A DNA stretch of 64,000 bases, taken from Paulownia fortunei (taxonomy: Eukaryota; Streptophyta; Magnoliopsida; Lamiales; Paulowniaceae). Shown piece after piece: positions 37,901 to 48,420 of the stretch. The notes below the pieces were generated by a model, which ran no database searches, was not told where the DNA came from, and saw only the letters and a list, made by a program, of their open reading frames with translations. Each line of letters begins with the position of its first letter. Within the stretch, counting starts at the first letter, position 1. A program made the position numbers and the translations under genes. The stretch spans positions 1,614,501 to 1,678,500 of the forward strand of contig CM033108.1 of the NCBI GenBank assembly GCA_019321725.1, in the 5' to 3' direction.

Positions 37901-39139
37901 ACTTCTTTGCCTCAGCCTGTTTTTTTGTGATATTCTGAAGAATTTGGCAGTCCCTTAAACGTGCAGAGCCTGGCATGCCTCCCTACTTACATACAGTGAA
38001 GTCTAGTCAAAAAGAAGTTTACAACCCAAAGTTTTGAATATTCCACAAACAACAATTAAAACTACGCCCCAGCTTGAGGAAATGCAAACAAGCTAGACCG
38101 GCACTACCATAGAAAAACCAAATAACCAAAGTTAAAGGGACATCTACCATCTAAAATTCCAGAAATTTGACCCCCCAAAATCAAAGAATAATCAGTATCA
38201 AACAAATAAACATTCTTACACACACACACACAAAAAAAGGGGGTAATAAAATGCAATTTACAGGCTATTTCAAGGAAAAATGTGGTTAAAGCATAGTTCA
38301 CAACTAACCGGCAGCGCAACAAGATCAAAAGTTTCATCAGAACAAGCCGAGATAAATGCGTCAGCCACCAGCCTAGTGCCTCCAGACGCCTCAATCTCCA
38401 GCTGCTCCTCCACAGAAGCCACCGTCACTTCGGCGCCTGCTCGCCGCAAAACATCAATTAGTATCACCGCTTCCATCTCTTCTGTCCCGAACCCAATTGG
38501 CACCAGAACCTATGACAATGAAAAACAAAAGAACATGTGTACCAGTAAACACAAACCCCTTCAAAGCCAAAATCTTGAAAACCCCCTCAACGAATACAAA
38601 AGAGGGGAAAAAAAAAAAACCAAACTACAAAACTCATTAGAAAAAAACGAAAAGGCCTACAACAACAGCACAATTAACACAAAGCCCCTCAAAAAACCCT
38701 GACAGAACTCTTCAAAATCTTGGAAAAATCCTCAAATTTAGAAAAGGAAAAGGAAAGACCAAAATTATAAAACCGATTTTTTAAAAAATACCAAAAACTA
38801 CAGCACAGCACAATAAACACAGAGCCCCTCAAAACACCCCAGCAGAACTCTTCAAAATCTTTAAAACCCATTAAAATTTCTGGAAAACAAAATGCGAACC
38901 AAAAAAGTGACCTTTTTCTGAGGAACTGAAGATGACGGTGATGTTGTGGGAGTGAGGATGGGAGTTGGAGAGATATTTTTGGTGGGTTTTGTAGAGCGTC
39001 GTTTAAGAGTGGGCTTCTTCTGTGTTATACAGTTTTGGATTGCTGCACCTATTGAGAAAGTTGAGGAGGGGAAAGTGGCGGAAATGGCTGCCGGAGTCTT
39101 GGAAGCTGGCACCGAAAAGAAAGGCGAGACAGACTTCAT
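34916..39139 (-). CDS. DJ1C: Plastid DJ-1 homolog C, tandem DJ-1/PfpI domains
   Basis: Eight exons on the minus strand: 39139-38912, 38509-38309, 37982-37833, 37731-37552, 37122-37045, 36159-35959, 35335-35198 and 35122-34916 (stop TAA), coding 460 residues, all with phase-0 introns. The N-terminal 76 residues are rich in Ser, Thr, Pro and Lys, which fits a chloroplast transit peptide. Domain 1 (about 77-260) starts [15 protein letters not shown] with E89 equivalent to E18 of human DJ-1, and has the elbow AAICAAPA with C176. Domain 2 (about 280-460) starts [15 protein letters not shown] with E292, and has AICSSPA with C379. Arabidopsis DJ1C is needed for chloroplast development. Arabidopsis DJ1C is reported to lack a conserved cysteine, whereas both are present here. 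The gene is divergent from thioredoxin m3. The biochemical activity is not known. Confidence 0.93.
35788..35828. repeat. CCCAAT hexamer repeat in DJ1C intron
   Basis: About four CCCAAT units followed by CCCCAA units, in the intron between the sixth and seventh DJ1C exons. It is not a plant telomere repeat (TTTAGGG). Confidence 0.85.
36454..36480. repeat. AG microsatellite in DJ1C intron
   Basis: About thirteen AG dinucleotides within the intron 36160-37044. Confidence 0.92.
38219..38232. repeat. CA microsatellite in DJ1C intron
   Basis: Seven CA dinucleotides followed by an A run, within the intron 37983-38308. Confidence 0.85.
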
Positions 39140-39317
39140 CCTTTTTCTTTCCTATTTTTTGATATTGTTTCTGGGTCCTTTATCCGCAAATACTAATGTC
39201 AGTTCAGTTTGGCATTGTAAATAAAAACATCAACGGTGTTGCAACTCGCGATTTACAGGTTTTGCGTCTATGGTCTCTGTTTATATAAATATTAACGAAC
39301 TGGCAACGCCAACAGCT

Positions 39318-39390
39318 GCGCCCGTGGCCTAATGGATAAGGCGTCTGACTTCTAATCAGGCGATTGTGGGTTCGAGTCCCACCGGGCGTG
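39318..39390 (+). tRNA. trnR-UCU: tRNA-Arg (anticodon UCU)
   Basis: A 73-nt cloverleaf. The acceptor stem is GCGCCCG with CGGGCGT (one G-U pair) and discriminator G. The D arm contains the A box TGGCCTAATGG. The anticodon stem is TCTGA/TCAGG with loop CTTCTAA, giving anticodon TCT. The T arm is TGTGGGTTCGAGTCCCACC-like with a perfect GGTTCGAGTCC B box. There is no intron. A TTTT pol III stop follows at 39394-39397. It decodes AGA. U36 and A37 make it a predicted t6A (KEOPS) substrate. It sits between the divergent DJ1C and thioredoxin m3 genes. Confidence 0.97.
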
Positions 39391-39617
39391 ACCATTTTAC
39401 TTTTCTTGCCATTTTCTTTTTTCTACTCACCAGTCAGTCAGCAATCAGCATCTCCACCCGAAAATCGACAGCCCACGTCCTCCTTGTTCAATCATCTGCT
39501 ATTATCGTTTTATTTTCTGCAATTCTAAATTCGCACTCGGCAATTTGAAACATATATTTTGAATGGTGTGTATTTCTGCGGACATTAATATTACAAACAG
39601 TTCACGCATCGATATAA

Positions 39618-41805
39618 ATGGCTGCTTCTTGCTGCTCTACTGCTCTCTTTTCTCTCTCGCGCCCGCGCCCTCGATACGGAATCGTATCAACGAATTCAGT
39701 GAGTCAACCGCAGCTGGGTCACCTGTTCGGGCTTTCATTTAGGACTGAGAGGAGACTAGGGGCCCAAAAGTCCGCCTCCCTTTTACGCGTGTCCTGCCTT
39801 GGTGACACCAAAGGTAAATAAAACTTCAAATTCTACAAATTTGCGGATCTTTGAATGGGTTTTTTTCTTGGATTTCGTCCTTGATCCATGGAAGTTATAT
39901 TTGTATTGATGCGTGATCTGATGATTATTTCTTGATTATAGATAAGATCACATGATTGGTGTAGCTAATAGGCTGATACTTAGCTGTTTTTGTTGTTGTT
40001 CTGATATTTTTTATCTGGTCTGGCATTAATTCTTTCTTTTTTATATATATACAATTGACGGGAAAAGAATTGAGGTTTTATGTGGTTGCTGCAGGGTTTA
40101 TCAAAATGGTGTTTTTTTTAAACTTCAAATAATTTGTACTTGTTTCTATGATTTAAAAGGTTCAACTTTGCAGTCATTAAAATTCTTTATGGAGGTGGGA
40201 TTCCGTCATATTCCTACGCAGTAAAGAATCAGACATCACATTGTATCACAAGCACAGTTATCGATGACTCATAAGTATTTCATTGGTAATTTATTATCCA
40301 TAGTATCTATTGTTTTTTTTTTCCTTTTTTTGAGGTGTGTGTGTGTGTTGGGGGGGGGGGGGGTAATGGTGGGGTTCAACAACTTTTTCTTTTTTAGGGG
40401 TATTCACATCTATATACCTTGCTAATCTACCCGGGTTAATGAATCTGTTTGGGTTGTCAAAATGGAACTCCTTCCGTTGTGTTATTTTCAAATGGTATGC
40501 TTTATTCAGGGCAACTACATCTTTCTCATGGACTAACTTCCATTATTGTACCCTTACTTTCTTGAAATCTTGTATGAAGATATGATCAGCTATACTTTAA
40601 GCTGTTGTATTCTTATCAAATATTAATGGATGTAAGAAAAAGGAGTTGCATAATCATCTGGATCTCAATGCACAATAGAATAGACATGTAAACATATTTG
40701 GGCGTTGAGACTGAAGAATGCAAATTTGAATATGGTATAACATTTTCGTATTTTATATGCAAACTCTGTTTTCTGTTGTGTCCCTGGTCATGCTGTTGTC
40801 TGGAGGATACAAGTGTCAGTTGGATGTCATTTTGTTGCATTTGCTGAGCTGTTCAATCATTGGATTTGTAGATACTACATAGAAATGAAGTTTTTTGACC
40901 AACTTACAGCAATTGATATAACTAGATTAAAGCAACAAGGTTTAGTTTTAGATGCTTCAGAGAGAACTGGTTATGATTTCGTATCAGCAAATTATGTTTA
41001 ATGCATAGATGGTGCCAATTTTGGACATCAATGTCAATAATTGTGCTACTTTTAGAATGATTAATTGGGTGGACTAATGCATGTATGAGTGTTTGACTTG
41101 GCACTTATTAGTTTTGGTTTGTGGGTTTTAAAGATCTAGGACCTGAAAGGTAGGTTCTGGAAAAAATGAGCAAGTATTTGCATCGCTCGTATTGCCATTT
41201 TTTTGTCTTTTGAAACTTATGTTTTTCTTTTTGCTTTGTATGATATATAATGGATTTTGCATTAATATTTTGCTTTTTTTTTTGACTAAAGTATAAACTT
41301 CAAACTGCATTTAACAAGAGAGAACCATAGTTTACATATAGTTGCATCAGTGCTTGCAAATAATAGCTACAAAGAAACTGTTGGCAATTCAAATGTTCAA
41401 TGCTTTTTAATCTTTTGATGGGGAATTGATTCTTGAGGTGAGACATACTAACTCACTTCTAAATGCTTTTTCTTTGATTGTGCAGCTGCAGTGGTTACTG
41501 GCAAGTCTTGGGACAAACTGATTTTAGACAGTGACACCCCTGTACTTGTGGAATTTTATGCCAGTTGGTGTGGACCCTGCCGCATGGTTCATCGAGTAAT
41601 TGATGAGATAGCCACGGAGTACTCAGGGAAATTACAATGCTTTGTACTTGACGCAGACAATGACTCAAAAGTTGCCGAAAACTATGATATTAAGGCTGTG
41701 CCGGTGGTATTGTTGTTTAAAAATGGTGAGAAATGTGATTCTGTTATTGGTACCATGCCTAAGGAATTCTATGTGGCTGCCATTGAAAGGGTTCTGGCTT
41801 CATAG
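39618..41805 (+). CDS. TRXM3: Thioredoxin m3, plastid
   Basis: Two exons, 39618-39813 and 41486-41805 (stop TAG), coding 171 residues. The intron of 1672 bp interrupts codon 66. The first 60 or so residues are Ser- and Arg-rich with few acidic residues, typical of a chloroplast transit peptide. The thioredoxin fold follows with active site WCGPC at 93-97 ([19 protein letters not shown]), the cis-Pro block [14 protein letters not shown], and a C-terminal [16 protein letters not shown]. These match Arabidopsis ATHM3 closely and differ from classical m1, m2 and m4. In Arabidopsis this protein (GAT1) affects plastid redox state, callose and plasmodesmal transport. Both active-site cysteines are intact. 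The neighbour DJ1C is transcribed divergently. Confidence 0.93.
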
Positions 41806-44532
41806 CTTCGGCTACTAAGGATGAAAGCATCCAGATGGTAAACCAGATTTTGTGCAAAGATGTGATAAACATATATTGTTTCACCTTTTGAATTTCCAAA
41901 CACTTTCTGTACTTTGTCATGTTCTTCCCTGTTGCCAATGCTGGGAGCACTTTGCAGTATCTTTGCTCCAAGGCACTCCATATAGAGGGAAGTAAAGTAC
42001 TGTTACTCCCAAGTCACAAGTCATGGGGTTGTCCGTCAAGCAAAGCATTCCACTTCTGACACTGCCCTTTGTACAGGGGACCAATTCTTCAGCATATCCA
42101 AGAGCTGTGTTCTTTTTGGTAGACTAGTAATATAGTTTTCCAAGAATGTGTAACTGAATTTGGCTCTGCCTTCTGCTTCCATTGGAATGCCATCTGAAAA
42201 TGTATTCATTATGGGCCAAGATGGCTTCTTTGACACCTTCATTTTCCCATTTTACAGATTAGATACACTAAGAATTTCGGATGGATTGAATCAGGGAGCA
42301 CGTAGACTTGATTCTTGGGTCTACGACTCTACAATACATCTATTGATTGGCACCTCAATTTTGTCATTGCATTCATTCCAACTATTGACCATAATGGTGC
42401 CATGGTCAATGATAATAAGTGTTTAATAAGCATTAAGCCCGGATGTGTAGTTAGTACCTATTTGAGGTTAGGAGTCCGGAACTGTCTACAGTCAGGCTAA
42501 GAAATGTACTTTTGCCAAATCTTCTACAAATGGTAAAATTTGGGATGAAAAAGAAAGGATTTTGGAATCTGTCAAATCTTATACTCCTGTGGATCATCTT
42601 TGAAGACGGGCACAAATTCTTCATCAGTATCCCCATTCTCTTTACCTTCAACTTTCTTGCTTTATATTATTGATGGAAAATAAGTAAAAATGAAAATGTA
42701 ATAACAAATTAGTATTAGGCTCAAGAACCAGGTTATAATGGCATGTTTGAGCCTCACTTTGACAAAGAATTCAAGCTTAATTTTGTTAAAAAATAATAAA
42801 GAAAAATGAAAATTCAAACCTGATAAAAATCGATTTGAGCTCAAGCATACTATATTCATATGCTAACTTGCTAATAAAATGATAATTATAATTCAAGCAT
42901 AGTGAATACCTATGGAAAAATATGACAGAAATAAGCAAAAGAGATCACATGAAACGACCGTTTTAACAATTCATGAGGTGCATTTGCAGCTTGTATTGCA
43001 GGCAATTGACGCATAAACAAGATATTTTCCAATTCAATGACTAATTTGACTATAAATATAGTTCCCTCCCCCGCCCCCCACCCACCACCACGGCACCGCC
43101 CCCACCCCCCCCCCCCCCAAAAAAAAAAAAAAAATAAATAAATAAAAACAAGAAGAGAAAAAGGAAATGCAAGAAAGATTAAATAAATGCCATGTTGGGA
43201 AATAAATTAAAAACAGATAGACACACAATTTTGTCTTTCATCTCCCAATTTCAGCAATTTTCTCTGCCTCCTTTCGGCCATCGCCACCCATTTGGAAAGG
43301 AAAAATAAAAAATAATAATTTTCGACTATCGTATTTGCATCAGAATAAATCCCACCATGAGTGTGATGTAATCCAGACTCCACGAACTGTACCTACTGTT
43401 TAAGTTCCTTTTTTTTGTCTATCTGTGTTTTGGTATAAAATTTTCACTGTCCTTATAGACCCAATAAAAGTTCATCTCCTCTTCAGGCAAGTCATTTATC
43501 TTTCAACATTTCATTTATATACATAGAAATCCATGAGGGTTTTCTGTATTAAGATGGGTTTAGAAAAAAATAGATCTTTAATTGGTTTGCGTGTGGTTTT
43601 TATTTGTTTAGTCAAGACTAGAATGATCTTTCTTAGTCTTTATTGATTGCTCCATTAGTCTTTTAATTTCATTATTTTGTTGATCTTTTCTACGTATAGT
43701 GCAACCGGGCAGGATTTCTGAGTACCTTTCTTGAATTTTCTTTTCTTAGTTATGTTTGAACATTGAACTCATAAAAAAGGTATGCAAACATTGTGGAGCT
43801 GCAGCTGCAGCTGCATCTTATTCTGTTGTCATACAATCTCTTTTCCGCATTTATTTAATTTTCATTGTCCCTGATTATGTTTGTTTCATCAATTTATAAG
43901 AACCAATTTGGGATTCGATCAACTTCTAACTTTGATATGGAAAGGAGTTGTTGCCAATCTTTTAGTTATCTTGGTTAGTGTAATGTATAATTCGATCAGA
44001 AATTAATCGTCCTATTGCTGATATTGGATTTTCCCATTTTCAAGATTTTGCTTGGAATTGGCACATGCTAGCAAAGGCACTTGTCTCCAGTTTTACTGTA
44101 CAAATGTAAAAAATTCTGAACTCTTCTGATTGTGGTTCAATGGATTTGATATCAATAATATATTATTGACATCCGTAAGTATGAATGAAGATTAATACCT
44201 AAATTTAAAATATAATAAAAGGTGCCAATGTGTGAGTGAGTACTTGTGAAGAAACTTGGTTGGAGAACTTCAACCTCAAGTTGAACTATAGCCCTTTATC
44301 ATAATAACTTTCAAGAGTTCAGCATTTGCTCATCCAAATATGTTTTATAGATTATTTTATGGAGTCTGAGTGTCCTGTTCATTCCTTGTTTGTCTGTTCT
44401 ATTTTAGTGGTTCTATTCATTTTAGTGTAATTATCTGCATTATTCGATGGAACTTTTCTTTCTATAGATATTTATATTCCTTTCCTTTATATCAGGAAGG
44501 TGGAAGTCATTTACACAATTAATAAATCGGTG
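41806..44532. other. TRXM3 3' region, spacer and NYN gene 5' region
   Basis: The first few hundred bases are likely 3' UTR of thioredoxin m3. Bases 42030-42660 contain short open frames on both strands without recognised family; one on the minus strand near 42242-42036 looks protein-like but was not identified. Bases 43063-43136 are a C-run followed by an A-run. About 43430-44532 is the likely 5' UTR and promoter of the NYN gene, with a TATAAAA-like site near 43433 and an acceptor-like AG at about 44494-44495, 37 bp before the ATG. A 5' UTR intron is possible but not proven. Confidence 0.45.
43063..43136. repeat. Poly-C then poly-A low-complexity tract
   Basis: Runs of C with scattered A and G lead directly into a run of about 16 A and TAAA repeats. 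Simple low-complexity sequence. Confidence 0.88.
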
Positions 44533-46101
44533 ATGTCGAGCACAAACATGTCTGCGTTGGCATTGCCATCAGAACAAATGGAAGTCTCAAACACAAATCC
44601 ATCTCGACCTCTCTTGCGTCAAAGTCGGAGCTCCTCTCAGGGTCCTGTGGCTATTCTTTGGGACATTGAGAACTGTCCTGTGCCAAGTGATGTGCGACCT
44701 GAGGTTGTGGCTGGTAACATTAGGATGGCCTTGCGGGTCCATCCTGTAATTGATGGAGCTGTAACAGTGTTTTCTGCATATGGGGATTTTAATGCCTTTC
44801 CTAGACGACTAAGAGAAGGCTGCCAGAGAACTGGTGTCAAACTCATAGATGTCCCCAGTGGGCGTAAGGATGCAGCTGACAAGGCAATATTGGTCGACAT
44901 GTTCCTTTTTGCTCTCGACAATTCTCCACCATCATCCATCATGCTGATCTCAGGAGATGTTGATTTTGCTCCTGCTCTCCATATTCTGGGTCAGCGAGGA
45001 TACACAGTAATTCTTGTTATTCCTTCTGGGGTGGGGGTGTCATCTGCTCTAAGTAATGCGGGCAGGTTTGTTTGGGATTGGCCTAGTGTTGCTCGTGGGG
45101 AAGGCTTTGTGCCGCCTGCTATGGTATTAATTCCTCCTCGAGCAGGTCCAGCAGAGATTGCTGGTCTTTTGATGGGATGTCAGATCGATGACAATGTGGG
45201 TGGTCAGAATGAGGAAGAATCGATAGTGTATATGGGGATCTCACAAAGCAGTTACAACATGAGAGATTTTTCTATTGTATCACAGTCTCTATCTGAGCAT
45301 AATAGTAGTTCAATATTAATGCCCCAAAATCCTACAATTTCCCAATCACATAGCCTTCCATCTGGATTAAACAAAGTTTCGTCAGGAACTCTTGCTTCTT
45401 GTGACCAGAATGACTTGACGTGCGTGCAGCCCAGAGATCTAAATGGTTTGAAGGGCCAACTGGTAAAGTTGCTTGAATTGTCAGGTGGCAGTTTGCCTCT
45501 GACCCGTCTTCCAGCAGAATACCAAAAATTATATGAGAGGCCTCTCTACGTTTCTGAATATGGGGCATTTAAGCTTGTAAATCTCCTTAAGAAGATGGCT
45601 GATGCAATTTCTATCGAGGGCAAATGCCGAAAGAAGTTTGTATGCCTCCGTAACTCAAAATCTGGACCAGTTGGTACTCCTGTAATTTTGACAAGGAGGG
45701 ATGAAAAAGAAAAACAGTCTCAGGAAGATAACATTGATGTAACAGCTAGAGCTGGATCTTCAGATGAGTTCTCAGATGATGAAAGGGTGGTTGTTGAAGC
45801 AAATGATGATAGGGAGGGAGGAGAGAAATCTAATTTGGAGATGGTTATTCGTTCTCTGATTATTGACCAAAGCCTCAACAAATTTAAGTATGAGCTTCAA
45901 GAGATTTTGGTGAGCTACTCTTGCCGAATTTTTCTTGGTTGTTTTGAGGCTATATACCAGCAAAGATACAAAAGACAACTGGATTATTTAAGCTTTGGTG
46001 TGAATCATCTGGAGGAGCTGCTAGAAAAGGTGAGGGATGTAGTGGTGTTGCAAGAGGAACCCGTAAGTAAAAGGAAGTATGTGGTTGCTGTTGGTGGCTA
46101 A
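44533..46101 (+). CDS. NYN domain plus two LOTUS domains, MARF1-like protein
   Basis: Single-exon coding region of 522 residues. The first in-frame ATG is at 44533; the frame is open upstream to 44500 but without an ATG. The NYN (PIN-like) nuclease fold at about 37-185 has candidate metal ligands D44 (LWDIENCPVP), D113/D116/D122 (KDAADKAILVDM) and D142/D144 (LISGDVDFAPAL). A LOTUS/OST-HTH domain follows at about 298-374 (LKGQLVKLLELSGGSLPLTR). A second one is at about 433-515 (YKRQLDYLSFGVNHLEELLE). Between them is an acidic linker. The architecture is that of the MARF1/limkain-b1 group, where NYN cuts RNA and LOTUS domains bind RNA or G-quadruplexes. In plants the function is mostly unknown. 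The RNA nuclease role is inferred from the motifs. Confidence 0.87.
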   Translation: MSSTNMSALALPSEQMEVSNTNPSRPLLRQSRSSSQGPVAILWDIENCPVPSDVRPEVVAGNIRMALRVHPVIDGAVTVFSAYGDFNAFPRRLREGCQRTGVKLIDVPSGRKDAADKAILVDMFLFALDNSPPSSIMLISGDVDFAPALHILGQRGYTVILVIPSGVGVSSALSNAGRFVWDWPSVARGEGFVPPAMVLIPPRAGPAEIAGLLMGCQIDDNVGGQNEEESIVYMGISQSSYNMRDFSIVSQSLSEHNSSSILMPQNPTISQSHSLPSGLNKVSSGTLASCDQNDLTCVQPRDLNGLKGQLVKLLELSGGSLPLTRLPAEYQKLYERPLYVSEYGAFKLVNLLKKMADAISIEGKCRKKFVCLRNSKSGPVGTPVILTRRDEKEKQSQEDNIDVTARAGSSDEFSDDERVVVEANDDREGGEKSNLEMVIRSLIIDQSLNKFKYELQEILVSYSCRIFLGCFEAIYQQRYKRQLDYLSFGVNHLEELLEKVRDVVVLQEEPVSKRKYVVAVGG

Positions 46102-48420
46102 ACGATAATTTCAGTTCCCACTTCTTTCATTGTCTTAACGTCAATTTCTTGCCTGAGGTAGACTCGCTGCTTCCTCAATCCTAGTCCTCATTCTTTCCTG
46201 TCTTCTTTTTTAAGTCTCATTTTGTTTGATGGAATGCATCGAATGTCTATATTGTGCCTACTTTCTAACTATTGTTTTTGTAGGTTTATATTAAATGATC
46301 ACTGGAACATGTGCCAGAGTGCCGAATCTGGTCAAGTGATCAACCCTAAACTGGAGATCTTTCTGTTCATTTACTTTTATCTTGATTATTGACTTGCAAT
46401 ACAAGATTAAAGTTTCTCTTTTGTAATCATATCTGTTTGCTGTTGGATTCTGAAGAATCAAGGAGAGAATTGCTCCATCATCATGCTTCGCGTAGTCAAA
46501 GATGTTGGCCAAAAAGGTTCCACAGCTTTTATTTAACTTGTATGGGCTGATTTTGCGATAGTTATGGATCCTGTTTCTGAAGATTCCTCAGTGCCCGCTC
46601 TCCAATCTTTGACACAACTGTTTGTTCCCATCTCCCCAATTGATCTGACTCCAGAGTAATGTCTCTTTGATCACGATGCAACAAATTTTATGATGTCTTA
46701 GCTTGGTTTACTCAAGTGCGTGGAAGTTGGACCTTTCTCTCCCATGTGAATGGCAGCTTAGTTATTTCAGATGGTTTCTGTACCAGTACAAGCTGACCAT
46801 GCTGTCAAGCATATACCAGCAACATGGACAATAGATTCATATCTCCCATTTTATTTCTTGGTTAAACTATTGGATTAATGATGGGAGCATATAATGAATG
46901 AAGTTAAAGAAGGACGGGGATGAATGATGTTCTTGGTGGAGAATGGCCTTCAATTATTGATGGAAATGGACTTCTATGCACTATGTTTGGTCACGTATCA
47001 AACCTACTGACATTTCAAAGGCAAGATGGTGATTGCTATTGCCACTAATCATTTTGTTTTTGTTTGGTTAAACTCTGTTCTTTTATACTCCTAGTATCTT
47101 ATTATTGCTGCAGGCTACTGAGGGAGAATTGCTTATCACGGAAAGTGCTGCTCATAAATGACATCCAACTGCATAAATGTGTGAGTTGCTACTGAACTGT
47201 GCATTTTGCTTTTATTAGCGTTTAATTAGCTATTATTGCTGTGGCCATCTTAGCATTGATAAGAATAGATTTCTTGAATTGCAAAGGAAAATTAAACCTG
47301 TCTCATTTTTTAGAAGAATATCGTTGTTTTCAAGATTTATTGAGTTGCAAAGAGTAAAAAAGCTTCACTGTACTTTCTATAATAGTGCCAAGCTAATTTA
47401 ACTGATAAAAGTAAGCAAATGATGTGATGTGAGAGGCCTGTGCGGTAGCTTGTGTTTCGAGGGTCATAATTTTGCATGGTAAGATTTTGACTTTTATGGC
47501 CCTAATGGTCTATTTAAATTGGTAAGCAGTAACGATCTTCGACATTGAGGTTTCAGCAATGCAGCTGTGCTTTAGGATAGAACACAACTGCCTGCATGAT
47601 TTGAGATGATAAGCATCTCCTCCAATCGTACCTGCCCCATTTGGTGTCTTTGCTGCCATTATCTCCTCCTCACGAATCAAAACGATGAGAAGGTACCAGT
47701 ACAAATTCAGCATTTGCTTGTAAGTCACCCGATTGAGGTACTGACTCAATATCATTTGGGAACTAGGCACTGTTCATTTTGTGGAGCTGGTTGTAACTGC
47801 TTTCCATATCTGGGATCCTCAGGTGTGACAAACAAAATAATTTGCTATGGAGATTTTGTACTGAAGATAGCTTCAGGACACATAATATGCTATTCATTGG
47901 AGACAACTGCCTCCTGCTACTGCAATGAATCTCCTTGAGCTGAGAATCATTATATCATCGACGAAGTTGGGAAGTTCAGGTATAGCATAACTATTCCCTC
48001 CCTCATGTTTTCATGACCAAAACCTGTATCTACAAGAAGTTAGTTTGAGGCTTGACTAAACAGGTTATGAAGTGACTTTGATTATTCCACCACCAAAAGC
48101 TCCATGCAATTCCACCGCCTGGCCTAGGAGGCAACAAGCAAGCCGCTACAATGGCATAAGCATGACGACCGATACGTTCCCTGCCGATTTGTTGGATAGA
48201 AGCATTGAGAGTACCTATTCATCTAGCTAGATGACATGGCTCAGTAATCATCTGTCGCATGGAGGCTGGTATTTGAGGCAGAGTACAGGGTATGTATCAT
48301 TATGTGCAGCTCATTCTACTTATGTATGGCAAGAACTTGATGATTCCACTGTAGAGTTGGTCAGTCAAATCAATTTTATTACTTGTGAGCTGTGATATGA
48401 TCTTTCTGCAATATAGAGAT
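46102..48420. other. Downstream region with protein-like fragments, no intact gene
   Basis: This stretch is less AT-rich than the spacers beyond it. The minus strand reads protein-like in pieces broken by stops, for example an open piece ending KPSEITKLPFTWERKVQLP (about 46790-46700) and another containing ESDQLGRWEQTVVSKIGERA (about 46670-46590). The plus strand at 48063-48230 reads GYEVTLIIPPPKAPCN onward after an acceptor-like CAG. I recognise none of these families. A decayed gene copy is possible. Confidence 0.35.

Noticed and set aside
38280..38702. 140-codon plus-strand ORF
   Set aside because: It is antisense to a DJ1C exon and runs into intron sequence; no family similarity.
44500..44532. 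Extension of the NYN protein by 11 residues from 44500
   Set aside because: The codon at 44500 is GTG, not ATG, and lies just after an acceptor-like AG. The first ATG in frame is at 44533.
47606..47938. 110-codon plus-strand ORF
   Set aside because: Cys-rich composition without recognisable family; not supported as an intact gene, though the region is noted as possibly degenerate.
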